NCBI GenBank assembly: GCA_965229785.1
Contig: CBDDJS010000001.1
Location: 4,464,001 to 4,528,000, forward strand
Direction: 5' to 3'
DNA from: JAWPMT01 sp965229785
Lineage (GTDB): Bacteria; Bacteroidota; Bacteroidia; Cytophagales; Cyclobacteriaceae
Length of the DNA: 64,000 nucleotides
Shown here: positions 35,546 to 45,116 of the stretch, piece after piece
Numbering within the stretch: position 1 is the first letter of the stretch
Layout: each line of letters starts with the position of its first letter
Made by a program: the position numbers and the translations under genes
Notes under the pieces: model-generated
The model's database searches: none
The model's input: the letters and a program-made list of their open reading frames with translations, nothing else
Told to the model about the DNA's origin: nothing

Positions 35546-36529
35546 ATGAACCAAAATAAGCTTCCAACGGCAGCAAAATTCCATGAGGAAATAAAAAAAA
35601 GGAATCGGATTCTGCTAAGCCGAGCCATAACACTCATAGAAAGTAAAAGACCTGACCATCAGGAAATTGCAGCGGATCTTATTGAAACACTGTTACCTGA
35701 AACTGGCAATTCCATTAGAATTGGGATCACCGGAGTTCCCGGTGTAGGCAAAAGTACGTTCATTGAAGCCCTGGGATTGCACCTGATCGCCATAGGTAGA
35801 AAACCGGCTGTCCTTTCTATCGATCCGAGCAGTTCTCTTTCACGTGGGAGTATTTTGGGAGACAAAACAAGGATGAACGAACTCTCGAAACATCCCGAAG
35901 CATACGTACGCCCCAGCCCTTCGGGCAAATCTTTGGGAGGAGTCGCCAAAAAAACGCGGGAAACCATGTACTTGTGTGAAGCGGCGGGATTTGATGTGAT
36001 CATTGTAGAAACGGTGGGCGTTGGACAATCTGAAACGGTGGTGAAAGACATGGTGGACTTTTTCCTGTTGCTCATGCTTTCCGGCGGAGGGGATGATCTG
36101 CAAGGCATCAAGCGAGGAATCATGGAAATGGCTGATGGTATGGCCATCAACAAAGCAGATGGCAGCAATAAAACACTAAGCAAGATCGCAGCCAAGACCT
36201 ACCAAAAAGCACTACACTTATTTCCTCCAAGTGACTCAGGGTGGACTGTTCCTGTGACCACTTGTTCTTCAATTGAAAACGAAGGCATAGACGAGATATG
36301 GGAAAATGTTATAAAATATACTTCACTCACTCGTGATAATGGACATTTTTTCAAAAACAGAACAGAACAGAACCTGAAATGGTACCGGGAAGGGGTTACA
36401 GCACTACTTGAACAATATTGGCTACGGGACCCCAAACTGCAGGAAATGATCACGTACTATGAAGAGAACATAAGAGCCGATACCCGTTCCGTGACCAGCG
36501 CATTGGCGGCTATTGAAAAATCACTATAA
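35546..36529 (+). CDS. meaB: Methylmalonyl-CoA mutase-associated GTPase MeaB
   Basis: A 327-residue G3E-family GTPase of normal MeaB length. It has the P-loop 'GVPGVGKST' (63-71), the 'LSIDPSSSLSRGSILGDKTRM' region, 'VETVGVGQSE' (switch/Walker B) and 'INKADGSN' (NKxD). The C-terminal dimerisation arm is present. MeaB protects and loads adenosylcobalamin on methylmalonyl-CoA mutase. The mutase genes are not in the window. It is a single rightward gene, divergent from the CHASE2 gene. Confidence 0.95.
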   Translation: MNQNKLPTAAKFHEEIKKRNRILLSRAITLIESKRPDHQEIAADLIETLLPETGNSIRIGITGVPGVGKSTFIEALGLHLIAIGRKPAVLSIDPSSSLSRGSILGDKTRMNELSKHPEAYVRPSPSGKSLGGVAKKTRETMYLCEAAGFDVIIVETVGVGQSETVVKDMVDFFLLLMLSGGGDDLQGIKRGIMEMADGMAINKADGSNKTLSKIAAKTYQKALHLFPPSDSGWTVPVTTCSSIENEGIDEIWENVIKYTSLTRDNGHFFKNRTEQNLKWYREGVTALLEQYWLRDPKLQEMITYYEENIRADTRSVTSALAAIEKSL

Positions 36530-36608
36530 TCCAGATGTAATCCCTTGATAGTGAGTATTCTCGTTTTGGAAAGTAGTGCGGTAATCTTTAACTTCTGGCT
36601 TACAAGGT

Positions 36609-37556
36609 GTGAGCAAGTTCTTCAGTATCATAGGATTACTTTGTTTGTTACCGGTGATCCAGGGGAATCAACCGGCAAACCCCGCTTTTGAAGCTTACAT
36701 GATCACTTTTGGAGGTTCGGATGAACGCATCTCCATGACACCTGTCAAAGGTGGTAAATTCCAAATGGGGTCAAACACTCAGACCGCATCCTCACCCGTT
36801 CGCAATGTGACCCTCGATGATTTTTGGATAGGTACTTATGAGATCACCTGGGATCAATTCGAGTTGTTCCTTTACCGGGAAATCGATCATACTCAGGCAA
36901 CCCAGGGTCCATTGGACCTGGACATTGATGCCGTTTCAGGGGCCACTATGCCTTACGTTAATTTTAACAAACCGGGTTATCCGGCCATCTGCATGACTCA
37001 GTATGCCGCTTCACAATTCTGTAAGTGGCTCACGGCCAAAACGGGTAATTTTTATCGTCTGCCCACCGAAGCTGAGTGGGAATACGCTTGCCGGGCCGGA
37101 ACTGATTCAGATTTTGCTGTCCCCGAAGATCTATTGGAAGACTATGCCTGGTTTGCTGACAACAGCAATGATCAATTGCAACCTGGTGGGAAAAAGGGAC
37201 CCAATTCCTGGGGACTTTATGATATGCATGGTAATGCCACAGAATGGGTACTGGACAGTTACCAATCAGGTTATCGACACCTGACAAGTCAACCGGCCAA
37301 CCCTGTTCACATGGAAGATGAATTGTATCCACACGTTGTACGCGGCGGATCATTTAAAGATGACAGGGAAAACCTCCGGTCCTTTGCCAGAGATTATTCC
37401 AAAGCTGCCTGGAAAAAACAAGACCCCCAATTTCCAAAAAGCTTATGGTGGCATACTGATGCCCTACATGTTGGGTTTCGTATCGTCAGGCCTCTCAATA
37501 CACCCTCCCGATCCGAACTTGAAAAATACTGGATCCAACCAATCGAAGAATATTAA
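36609..37556 (+). CDS. Secreted formylglycine-generating enzyme-like (SUMF1 family) protein
   Basis: A GTG start at 36609 gives 315 residues with a signal peptide (FFSIIGLLCLLPVIQG). The FGE-sulfatase domain is clear: 'GGKFQMGSN' (about 49-57), 'NVTLDDFWIGTYEITWDQFELFL', 'YRLPTEAEWEYACRAGT', 'GLYDMHGNATEWVLDSY' and 'VVRGGSF', ending 'HVGFRIVRPL'. The paired copper-binding cysteines of true formylglycine-generating enzymes are not evident, and no sulfatase is adjacent. It is more likely one of the many secreted FGE-like proteins of unknown role. It is followed by a Tat-exported oxidoreductase after 20 bases, so an operon is likely. Confidence 0.87.
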   Translation: MSKFFSIIGLLCLLPVIQGNQPANPAFEAYMITFGGSDERISMTPVKGGKFQMGSNTQTASSPVRNVTLDDFWIGTYEITWDQFELFLYREIDHTQATQGPLDLDIDAVSGATMPYVNFNKPGYPAICMTQYAASQFCKWLTAKTGNFYRLPTEAEWEYACRAGTDSDFAVPEDLLEDYAWFADNSNDQLQPGGKKGPNSWGLYDMHGNATEWVLDSYQSGYRHLTSQPANPVHMEDELYPHVVRGGSFKDDRENLRSFARDYSKAAWKKQDPQFPKSLWWHTDALHVGFRIVRPLNTPSRSELEKYWIQPIEEY

Positions 37557-37576
37557 TCGACTTTAACCCAAAAGAC

Positions 37577-38896
37577 ATGTCTACAAAATCATCCACTAAC
37601 CGCCGGGACTTTCTGAAAAACACCGCAAGAGCTGCGGGTGCAGGCTTATTATATTCCACACTTCCCGTTGAATCCAGTGCCTACGCTGGTGCTGCCGGTG
37701 AGATCAAAATTGCCGTGGTTGGTTGCGGAGGCAGGGGAACAGGTGCAGCTGCCCAGGCCATGACTGCTGACCCGGATGTACGACTGGTAGCGATGGCTGA
37801 AGCATTTCAGGACCGACTCGACCAAAGTCTAAAGGGATTATCGAAGAAATTTGGCAATCAGGTCAAGGTTACTGAAGCAACCCGATTTGTAGGGTTTGAT
37901 GCTTATAAAAAGGCCATAGACATGGCGGATGTAGTGATCCTGACCACTCCTCCGGCTTTCCGGCCTCAGCATTTTGCCTATGCCATCGAAAAAGGTAAGC
38001 ATGTATTCATGGAAAAGCCTGTCGCTACTGATGTAGTTGGCGTCAAAAAAGTATTGGAAACGGCCAAACAGGCGAAAGCCAAAAAATTGAATGTGATCGT
38101 CGGGTTACAACGCCATTATCAGAAGAGTTATCTGGACGTAAAAGCCATTCTGGACAAAGGAAAAATTGGAGAACTGGTCTCTGGGCAGGTATACTGGAAC
38201 AGCGCAGGCGTTTGGGTGCGTCCCAGACAATACCAACAAACCGAATTGGAGTATCAAATGCGCAACTGGTATTACTTTAACTGGCTGTGTGGCGATCACA
38301 TTCTGGAACAGCATATCCATAACATTGATGTAGCCAACTGGTTCATGGGTTCAGTCCCAGCCTCCGCTCAGGGTATGGGAGGACGAGAGACCCGAAACGG
38401 TCGCGATCACGGCCAAATCTTCGATCATCATTTTGTGGAATTCACTTATCCCGAGGGTCAGGTGGTCGCCAGTCAGTGCAGACATCAAAAAGGATGTATG
38501 AATCGGGTTGAAGAAGTTTTCCAGGGCACCAAAGGCACTGTACAAGTCAATTCAGGGAATTTTGGCGTGATCAAAAGCAAGGGTAACGTGATCTATGAGC
38601 ATAAGGGTGAAGATGATATCAACCCTTATCAACAAGAACACAACATGCTCTTTGCGGCCATAAAAGCAGGTGAATACAAGTTTGCTGACGCAGAAAATGG
38701 TGCGCATAGTACCATGACAGCTATCCTCGGCAGAATGGCAACCTATTCGGGACAAGACATTACCTGGGAACAAGCCATGGCCTCTGACCTGAAACTGGTT
38801 CCTGATCTTTCTTCTTTCAATGATGAAGCTCCGCTATTGCCAGATCGTGATGGCAATTATCCGATTCCCGTCCCAGGTATCACAAAATTCATTTAA
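37577..38896 (+). CDS. Tat-exported Gfo/Idh/MocA family oxidoreductase
   Basis: This 439-residue protein has a twin-arginine signal (TNRRDFLKNTARAAGAGLL, about 7-25), then a Rossmann domain ('KIAVVGCGGRGTGAAA', about 39-54) and the family 'MEKPVATD' motif (about 141-148, with the catalytic-site Lys). The alpha/beta substrate domain holds 'GDHILEQHIHNIDVANWF'. Tat-exported members occur in polysaccharide and sugar-alcohol pathways of Bacteroidota and Planctomycetes. The substrate is unknown. It sits between the FGE-like gene and an esterase-like lipoprotein gene, so a shared extracytoplasmic carbohydrate role is inferred. Confidence 0.92.
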   Translation: MSTKSSTNRRDFLKNTARAAGAGLLYSTLPVESSAYAGAAGEIKIAVVGCGGRGTGAAAQAMTADPDVRLVAMAEAFQDRLDQSLKGLSKKFGNQVKVTEATRFVGFDAYKKAIDMADVVILTTPPAFRPQHFAYAIEKGKHVFMEKPVATDVVGVKKVLETAKQAKAKKLNVIVGLQRHYQKSYLDVKAILDKGKIGELVSGQVYWNSAGVWVRPRQYQQTELEYQMRNWYYFNWLCGDHILEQHIHNIDVANWFMGSVPASAQGMGGRETRNGRDHGQIFDHHFVEFTYPEGQVVASQCRHQKGCMNRVEEVFQGTKGTVQVNSGNFGVIKSKGNVIYEHKGEDDINPYQQEHNMLFAAIKAGEYKFADAENGAHSTMTAILGRMATYSGQDITWEQAMASDLKLVPDLSSFNDEAPLLPDRDGNYPIPVPGITKFI

Positions 38897-38930
38897 AGTC
38901 CTTCTATCTATCAAATTAATCGGAACCTCA

Positions 38931-40649
38931 ATGAAATACCTGCTCTCTCTTCTCTCACTGTCTTTACTGGTCTATAGTTGCCAAATGCCACCGGAAGAAC
39001 TTACGGTCAACGTTTCTTTTTCTGATGCTGTTTCCTCTGAAACTTACGACGGGCGATTGTTGCTTATGTTTTCTACAGACAGCACCGCTGAACCTCGGTT
39101 TCAGATTCGCGACAATAATTCCACTCAGTTGATTTATGGGCAAAATGTGGAAGGATACGCCCCAAATCAACCGGTTACTTTTGATGATGAAGCCTTTGGT
39201 TATCCTATCCAGCGACTTTCAGCTTTACCACCGGGCGAATATTGGGTACAGGCATTACTTCACACCTACGAAACCTTCAATCTGTCAACCGGACATACGG
39301 TAAAGCTACCGATGGATAATGGAGAAGGGCAGCAATGGAACCGGTCACCAGGCAACCTTTACAGTGCTCCACAAAAAGTCAGGATCCGAAAAGGTGCTTC
39401 AGTTGAAGTGGTCATGGACCAGGTCATTCCACCGATCGCACCACCCTCTGATACAAAATGGGTGAAGCACGTGCAAATGAAAAGTGAACTATTAAGTGAA
39501 TTCTGGGGTCGAGATATGTACCTCGGGGCACATGTGCTCTTACCAAAAGGATTTGATGAACATCCGGAGGCCCGGTATCCACTGATGATCTTCCACGGAC
39601 ATTTTCCTTATGATTTTGGAGGATTTAGAACGGACCCGCCAGATGAAGATCTTGAACCGGATTATTCCTCACGATTTGATGTAACAGGTTACAACATCAT
39701 GCAGCAACAAGAAGCTTACGATCAGTTCCGGCAATGGACCAGCGACGACTTTCCACGATTCCTGATCATCCAGATCCAACATCCCACCCCTTATTATGAC
39801 GATTCTTATGCTGTGAATTCTGCAAGCCAGGGGCCCTGGGGCGATGCGATCACCTATGAACTCATTCCCTTGATTGAGGAACAGTTTAGAGGACAAGGTG
39901 AGCCCTGGTCCCGATTCTTATATGGAGGATCAACAGGAGGCTGGGAAGCGTTAGCGGCACAAGTCATGTATCCGGATGAGTACAATGGCTGTTTCGCTGC
40001 GTGCCCGGATCCCATCGACTTCAGGGCTTATTGCCTTACCAATATCTATGAAGACGAAAATGCTTACTATAAACGAGGTGAGCATAAAGAATCCCTGGTC
40101 CCCGGTCATAGAAATTATCTCGGGGAAGTCAGTAGCTACCTCAAGGGGATGAATCATCGAGAATACGCACTCGGGGATAAATCTCGATCAGGTCAGCAAT
40201 GGGATATCTGGGAAGCGACCTATTCTCCACAAGGTACGGATGGTTATCCGGTCCGGTTGTGGGATAAAGTAACTGGAGAAATCAATCACGAGGTAGCTGA
40301 ATACTGGAAAGAAAACTACGACTTGCGCTACATCCTGGAACGCGACTGGGATGAATTGGGTGAAAAACTCAAAGGTAAAATCCGCATCTATTGCGGAGAC
40401 ATGGATAATTATTATCTCAATAATGCGGTCTATTTGATGGAAGAATTTCTTGAGAGCACCACCGACCCTTACTATAATGGCGAAGTAGCTTACGGAGATC
40501 GTGCAGAGCACTGCTGGAATGGTGACCCGGAACTCCCAAATCACATCACGCGTCTTCGGTACAATACGATGTATGTCGACAAGATCATGGAACGCATTGA
40601 AGAAAGTGCCCCTCCCGGAGCAGACCTGACGAGTTGGAGGTACAAGTAA
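38931..40649 (+). CDS. Alpha/beta-hydrolase esterase-like lipoprotein
   Basis: The ATG at 38931 gives 572 residues with a lipobox (SLLVYSC, Cys about 16); the frame is open back to 38820 but overlaps the upstream gene. After a beta domain (about 20-185) there is an esterase-like alpha/beta-hydrolase part: 'YPLMIFHGHFPYDFGGF' (oxyanion region), 'FLYGGSTGGWEALAAQVMYPDEYNG' (G-x-S-x-G-G nucleophile elbow, Ser about 330) and a late 'RAEHCWNGDPE' with a candidate catalytic His. It resembles the esterase D/enterochelin-esterase group. It is probably a cell-surface esterase working with the two genes upstream; the substrate is not predictable. Confidence 0.82.
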   Translation: MKYLLSLLSLSLLVYSCQMPPEELTVNVSFSDAVSSETYDGRLLLMFSTDSTAEPRFQIRDNNSTQLIYGQNVEGYAPNQPVTFDDEAFGYPIQRLSALPPGEYWVQALLHTYETFNLSTGHTVKLPMDNGEGQQWNRSPGNLYSAPQKVRIRKGASVEVVMDQVIPPIAPPSDTKWVKHVQMKSELLSEFWGRDMYLGAHVLLPKGFDEHPEARYPLMIFHGHFPYDFGGFRTDPPDEDLEPDYSSRFDVTGYNIMQQQEAYDQFRQWTSDDFPRFLIIQIQHPTPYYDDSYAVNSASQGPWGDAITYELIPLIEEQFRGQGEPWSRFLYGGSTGGWEALAAQVMYPDEYNGCFAACPDPIDFRAYCLTNIYEDENAYYKRGEHKESLVPGHRNYLGEVSSYLKGMNHREYALGDKSRSGQQWDIWEATYSPQGTDGYPVRLWDKVTGEINHEVAEYWKENYDLRYILERDWDELGEKLKGKIRIYCGDMDNYYLNNAVYLMEEFLESTTDPYYNGEVAYGDRAEHCWNGDPELPNHITRLRYNTMYVDKIMERIEESAPPGADLTSWRYK

Positions 40650-40850
40650 GGCCCAATTGGTAAATAGAATATTTTGTTGACGGTCCCAGGAAACATGGCT
40701 TGATCCAAAAAGTGGCTATTTTCATTTCATCAATTCCGTATTGAATTAGTAATGCCGAAACGACGGACCCCTCGTTCATTCGACTCACCCATAAATTCCA
40801 TATTTTTTTCAGGGCCTGTCCTATAAATCGTCGATAGCTCGGACTAAGTG

Positions 40851-41339
40851 ATGAACATGGATCAAAAATGGCTCAGGCATATCATCTCCCAACAACATGA
40901 AGCATCCTACCGCTGGGCTTGCCATTGTTGTCATGGAGATCCGGAGTTGGCGAAAGATGTTCTTCAGATGGTCTATTTGAAATTACTTGAAGGTAAAGCC
41001 AAATACGATCAAAAATCTCAGGTGAAGACCTGGCTCTTTGCGATCATTCGGTTCACAGCGATCGATGAATTAAAAAAGCAGGGCCGTCATGAATTTGTCG
41101 ATCTGGGGGAGATAAAAAATCGACCTCAGGATCATGCCCTGGGACAGGATAGTTATTCCCAGTTGCTGAATCAACTTTCAGAAAAGCAGAGGGAAATATT
41201 GCTACTGGTTTTTTATCACGATATGACCATTGAAACGGCCGCAATCGTGATGGGATGCAGCATAGGTACCGCCCGGACACATTATCAGCGGGGAAAGAAA
41301 AGATTGAAGGAAATGATCACACATGAAAAAGTCAAATAG
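40851..41339 (+). CDS. ECF RNA polymerase sigma factor
   Basis: About 162 residues from the ATG at 40851 (a GTG at 40848 and an ATG at 40857 are equally placed). Region 2 is seen in 'ASYRWACHCCHGDPELAKDVLQMVYLKLLE' and 'VKTWLFAIIRFTAIDELKK'; region 4 in 'LNQLSEKQREILLLVFYHDMTIETAAIVMGCSIGTARTHYQRGKKRLKE'. It overlaps the next gene, a probable anti-sigma factor, by 17 bases, which indicates coupling. The pair plus the downstream Spy-plug gene form a rightward operon that ends at a terminator. Confidence 0.92.
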   Translation: MNMDQKWLRHIISQQHEASYRWACHCCHGDPELAKDVLQMVYLKLLEGKAKYDQKSQVKTWLFAIIRFTAIDELKKQGRHEFVDLGEIKNRPQDHALGQDSYSQLLNQLSEKQREILLLVFYHDMTIETAAIVMGCSIGTARTHYQRGKKRLKEMITHEKVK

Positions 41340-41679
41340 CTCGAATCAGGAAGATCTGGAATTACAACAATTCTTTCAGGAATTGAAAACTGAAGAAGCG
41401 AAGCTTGCCATTCCTGATTTAGAATCAATGCTCCAGGACTCGCCCAAAAAGGAAAAGGTTACCTCTTTCTGGCGCTATGCGGCGGCCGTCATCTTACTGA
41501 TTTCAGGGATTGGAACCTATCAATGGGGTTTTCAACGCCAGGACGCAAATGCAGACATCATGGAGATCATCATTTCCTATGAAAAGTCAACTCCCCAAGC
41601 GAACGAATCGGAAGAGCTCGCCATTCCCGGTATGGATCAATGGCAATCAGAAACGGACATATTATTATCAGGACTATAA
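41323..41679 (+). CDS. Short membrane anti-sigma-like protein
   Basis: A 118-residue protein overlapping the ECF sigma gene. It has a cytoplasmic helical N-terminus (about 1-45: 'DLELQQFFQELKTEEAKLAIPDLESML'), one membrane helix (about 48-64: 'FWRYAAAVILLISGIGTYQWGF') and a short periplasmic tail. The order sigma then single-TM protein is standard for anti-sigma factors, but no zinc-binding motif is present. The call rests on position and topology. Confidence 0.68.
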   Translation: MKKSNSSNQEDLELQQFFQELKTEEAKLAIPDLESMLQDSPKKEKVTSFWRYAAAVILLISGIGTYQWGFQRQDANADIMEIIISYEKSTPQANESEELAIPGMDQWQSETDILLSGL

Positions 41680-41687
41680 AACACAAC

Positions 41688-42329
41688 ATGATGAAACAAG
41701 TATTAACCATCGCATTGGCCCTTTTTAGCCTTGCTCTATTTGCACAAAGCGGGCAATCTGATATTGCCAATTATTCCGCCGAACGTATCATGAAATACCG
41801 TTCCAAAATTGATCTGAAGCAGGATCAGGTAGATTTTATCCGTGGCCTTTACAATCAAAATAGCGGAGAATTCAACAACCTGAAATGGGATTTGGATGAA
41901 GCTAATTTGCAATTGAGTGAACTCTTGAAAGAAACTTCAGTAGACAGTGAGGCAGCTATGCAACTGATGGAGAAGGTAATGGCCCTTGAAAGTGAGATCA
42001 AAAAGAAACGATTGGCCGTTTACCTCAGTATCAAGAACAAGCTTACCATCGAGCAGCAAAAATTACTAAGTGAAATCGATGGCACGGATGAAGTCTATAT
42101 TATTGACCCAAAGGTCGAACTCAAAATCAAAAACAAAGGCAACGAAAAGGAGAAACCGATTTTCATTGTCATTGATGGCGATGATAAAGAAAGGGTCAAG
42201 GTCAAAAACGTCGAACGTCTAAATCCCGATCAGATCGAAAGTATCGTCGTACTGAAAGGGGAATCTGCTATAGAAGAATATGGCAAAGACGGTAAGAATG
42301 GCGTGGTTGTTATCAAATTGAAAGAATAA
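41688..42329 (+). CDS. Exported Spy/CpxP-like protein fused to a TonB-plug signature
   Basis: From the ATG at 41688 the product is 213 residues with a signal peptide (QVLTIALALFSLALFAQS). The central part is helical and resembles Spy/CpxP-type periplasmic proteins ('YRSKIDLKQDQVDFIRGLYNQ', 'KNKLTIEQQKLLSEI', an LTxxQ-like motif). The last 40 residues match the TonB plug consensus strikingly: 'LNPDQIESIVVLKGESAIEEYG' followed by 'NGVVVIKLKE'. No barrel follows. It lies 8 bases after the anti-sigma gene. The protein may sense or buffer periplasmic stress controlled by the ECF factor; this is inference. Confidence 0.75.
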   Translation: MMKQVLTIALALFSLALFAQSGQSDIANYSAERIMKYRSKIDLKQDQVDFIRGLYNQNSGEFNNLKWDLDEANLQLSELLKETSVDSEAAMQLMEKVMALESEIKKKRLAVYLSIKNKLTIEQQKLLSEIDGTDEVYIIDPKVELKIKNKGNEKEKPIFIVIDGDDKERVKVKNVERLNPDQIESIVVLKGESAIEEYGKDGKNGVVVIKLKE

Positions 42330-42380
42330 CGAATCCAATAGGTCTTCATTCTCTCTATCTGCCACGTGTGGGTAGCAAAC

Positions 42381-42415
42381 GAGAAAGTCCAACTGGTTAT
42401 TGGGCTTTCTCTTTT
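42381..42415 (+). terminator. Intrinsic terminator of the second ECF operon
   Basis: A 12-base stem (42381-42392 with 42400-42411, one G-T pair) with a 7-base loop is followed by TTTT. It ends the sigma/anti-sigma/Spy-plug operon and faces the convergent S9 peptidase gene. Confidence 0.8.
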
Positions 42416-42448
42416 CACGTTTCTATAAGTTGATGTTTTATGTCCTGA

Positions 42449-44458
42449 TCATCTGTCTTCAATAGAAGCTTTTAGGTTATTTTCATTGTCACCCAGATAA
42501 TTGCCCAACCACCCGATCCACCTCGTATAGACATCCAATGATCGGACAGGGTCTCTTGGAAAGTGCCCTGGTCCCGGATATGCAATGAACTCAACAGGGA
42601 CATTATTGTCTCTCAAAGCGCCATACAACTTATAGGAGCCAGTAATAGTAACTCGCGCATCTCCTGTTTTGGACATGATCAATGTTGGGGTTTTAAGCTT
42701 TGAAAAGTTTGAAATGGGAGAATTTTCATAAGCCCAGGTAAGGTTATCTCCAACATAGGGAGATTCAACGATCGAATGACGTCTCATTCTGTTCAAGTCG
42801 TTAAGGCTGTACATATCCGTAAAATCAACAGGCGCCGCACCTGCCACCGCTGCGGTCCACACATCAGGGTACCTACCAATCAACCAGGAAGTCATCCAGC
42901 CCCCATATGACCAACCTGAAACACCAATCTTGTTGTCATCTATATAGGTCTTTTCTTTAAGGACATTAACTCCAGTAATCACATCATGTCCGGGTCCTTC
43001 GCTTGGGTCTTTTGAAATGGCCGACTGGAACTTATTTCCCATGTTGGTACTCCCACGGTAGTTCGGTTGGAAAACGATCCAGCCTTTTGCCGCCATCGCC
43101 TGTGTGACCGGACTAAAGCCCAGGAGTGAAGAGGCACTGGGGCCACCATGAATTTGTAGTACCAATGGGTATTTTTTCGAAGGATCAAAATCAGGAGGAT
43201 AAGTAACAATCCCATTAGGCATTAAGCCATCGCTACTTGACCACTCCATACCTTCCTGCATGCCCAGCTTGATATCCTTCACAAAGGAATTGAAATCAGT
43301 AATCTGAACCGGATCAGCTTTCAGGTCTTTTTTGTAATAGATCTCAGCAGGATAATCTTTTTTGGTAGCCGTAAAGACCATGCTTCCATCACCAGACATG
43401 CTAAAACTACCAACAGAGGCAAGATCTCCCGTATTGACCTTAGTCGAACTCGCCCCGTTCAATTGATAAAGCATATTACCCCATTTATCAATGGCACGAA
43501 TCACCGCCACTCCCTCGTCCGTCCAGGAGATTCCTGAAGAGGCTTTATCAAAGGATTTCGTCAGGTTATCAATCTTACCGGTTTCCAGATCAACTACATG
43601 GAGGTCGCTCATATTTGAAGGGAATCCATCACGTGGATAGCGGTAAATAAGTGCAGTTCCATCCTGACCAAAAACGGGTGAAGACTCTCGTTGTGCATTG
43701 GAAGTCACCGCCTTCAGGTCTTTAGTTTCCAGATCGTAAATAAAATTTCTACCCAAATCAGAATCCCCGGAGTTCGCTGTGGGGTATTTTGTAAATGCTA
43801 CTTGCTTACTATCCCGAGACCATGCCAGAGAAGAGGTAGTGAGTCCCGTAGCTACGGTAAAACCTACTGGAGTAATTTTCTCAGCACGCTGACCATCTGA
43901 ATCCGCTATCCACACAGAGGTGATAGCGGAAGGCCCTTTTACCAAATAATCATTGCTCCCTACTTCGAAAGAATCATTGAATTTATTCGTATTGACCGAT
44001 TCTACTGACGTTCGGACAAAATAGGCGATGCGTTTTCCATCAGGGCTCCAGGCGTATCGTGAAGCGCGGATTTCGGCATTAAGAATCACCCTGGATTCCT
44101 CGGACTTAACATTCCAGCTAAAAAGCTGTCGACCTGCATCATTATTGGCGAAAAATGAGACAGACTTTCCATCAGCCGACCATGTGGGTGAACCAATTCT
44201 ATCAAATTCACCGGCAATTTGTCTTACTTCCTTGTTTCGGATCGTCAACAGCATCAGCTCTCTATCGAAACTGTTGGTTTCCATGTTTCGATTAGAAGTC
44301 ATGAATACAGCCATTTCGCCATCGGGAGAAATACTCAGTGAGGAAATGCTGGTGAGCTTGTTCAAATCCTCCAGATGAAAAGTCTTTTGCTGAGAAAAGC
44401 TCGTTGCACTGAGGAGTAGCATAAATAGTAATGCCTGAATTCTTCTTTGAACCTTCAT
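42449..44458 (-). CDS. S9 family serine peptidase (dipeptidyl/acylaminoacyl peptidase type), exported
   Basis: The ATG at 44458 gives 669 residues beginning with a signal peptide (RIQALLFMLLLSATSFSQ); the frame extends upstream to 44515 without a better start. The N-terminal two thirds form a beta-propeller of TolB/WD-like blades ('SPTWSADGKSVSFFA', 'RYAWSPDGKRIAYFV', 'SPVFGQDGTALIYRY'). The C-terminal alpha/beta-hydrolase has the catalytic Ser in 'GVSGWSYGGWMTSW', an Asp in 'MSKTGDARVT' and the His in 'GPGHFPRD'. It probably degrades peptides in the periplasm. It is a single leftward gene. Confidence 0.94.
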   Translation of the reverse strand: MKVQRRIQALLFMLLLSATSFSQQKTFHLEDLNKLTSISSLSISPDGEMAVFMTSNRNMETNSFDRELMLLTIRNKEVRQIAGEFDRIGSPTWSADGKSVSFFANNDAGRQLFSWNVKSEESRVILNAEIRASRYAWSPDGKRIAYFVRTSVESVNTNKFNDSFEVGSNDYLVKGPSAITSVWIADSDGQRAEKITPVGFTVATGLTTSSLAWSRDSKQVAFTKYPTANSGDSDLGRNFIYDLETKDLKAVTSNAQRESSPVFGQDGTALIYRYPRDGFPSNMSDLHVVDLETGKIDNLTKSFDKASSGISWTDEGVAVIRAIDKWGNMLYQLNGASSTKVNTGDLASVGSFSMSGDGSMVFTATKKDYPAEIYYKKDLKADPVQITDFNSFVKDIKLGMQEGMEWSSSDGLMPNGIVTYPPDFDPSKKYPLVLQIHGGPSASSLLGFSPVTQAMAAKGWIVFQPNYRGSTNMGNKFQSAISKDPSEGPGHDVITGVNVLKEKTYIDDNKIGVSGWSYGGWMTSWLIGRYPDVWTAAVAGAAPVDFTDMYSLNDLNRMRRHSIVESPYVGDNLTWAYENSPISNFSKLKTPTLIMSKTGDARVTITGSYKLYGALRDNNVPVEFIAYPGPGHFPRDPVRSLDVYTRWIGWLGNYLGDNENNLKASIEDR

Positions 44459-44654
44459 TGATGTAATTCTTTGTAGAAGGTCAATGTAAAGACGCGCGAA
44501 CTGATTCCCAATCACAAATTGATGAGTGGAATTTCCAGCGTTGATGGATGTAGAATATCAGGCAGATTCATCGTGTAGCTGACGAATCCCCTTAACCTGA
44601 GTAAAAAGAGTATCTAAAAGATATTTTGAGACCTGCAGGGAAACCTGAACCAAA

Positions 44655-45116
44655 TTACTGCACTTTCTCTATTCGCACACCGACACGTTGAATACCCATC
44701 AGGCTATCCACACGCATGAATTGCTCCAGGTCGATCTGATACTTTCCGGCATGTGGGAATCGATAACTTCCCTCCAATACCTTCTCATTATTGTATTGGT
44801 CCCCAATTCCTGATCCAAAAGGTTTGCCAGATTTGGGTTCAAAAAGCTGAATCTCCTCCAATGATTCTTTTAATACCGAATCACTGGAAGTTTGAAGGCT
44901 GTAATTGAAATAGAAGTTTCTGTATGGATAGGTTAGGTCATTCTTAAATTCCGCAATCACGGCATAAGAAGCCTGAGCATCTTCGACCTCAAATTCATAG
45001 GTCAAAGTTTCCTCCGCACTCCAAAATCGATCTATTTCATTGAACTCTTCGTAGATCCTTGAACTGTCGCATGAATACAACCCTATGATCAACAATAGGA
45101 AGCAGCACTTTCTCAT
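44655..45116 (-). CDS. gldH: Gliding motility lipoprotein GldH
   Basis: A 153-residue lipoprotein (lipobox IGLYSC, Cys 16). The GldH pattern is visible in 'FNEIDRFWSAEETLTYEFEV', 'YPYRNFYFNYSLQ', 'LFEPKSGKPFGSGIGDQY' and 'FPHAGKYQIDLEQFMRVDSLMGIQRVGVRIEK'. GldH is an outer-membrane lipoprotein needed for gliding in Flavobacterium. Its gene overlaps ricT by four bases, an arrangement I recall as common in Bacteroidota. Together with gldA, gldF and gldG it supports a gliding lifestyle. Confidence 0.9.
   Translation of the reverse strand: MRKCCFLLLIIGLYSCDSSRIYEEFNEIDRFWSAEETLTYEFEVEDAQASYAVIAEFKNDLTYPYRNFYFNYSLQTSSDSVLKESLEEIQLFEPKSGKPFGSGIGDQYNNEKVLEGSYRFPHAGKYQIDLEQFMRVDSLMGIQRVGVRIEKVQ

Noticed and set aside
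36609..37556. True formylglycine-generating enzyme activating a sulfatase
   Set aside because: The domain is present, but the copper-binding cysteine pair is not evident and no sulfatase gene is in the window.
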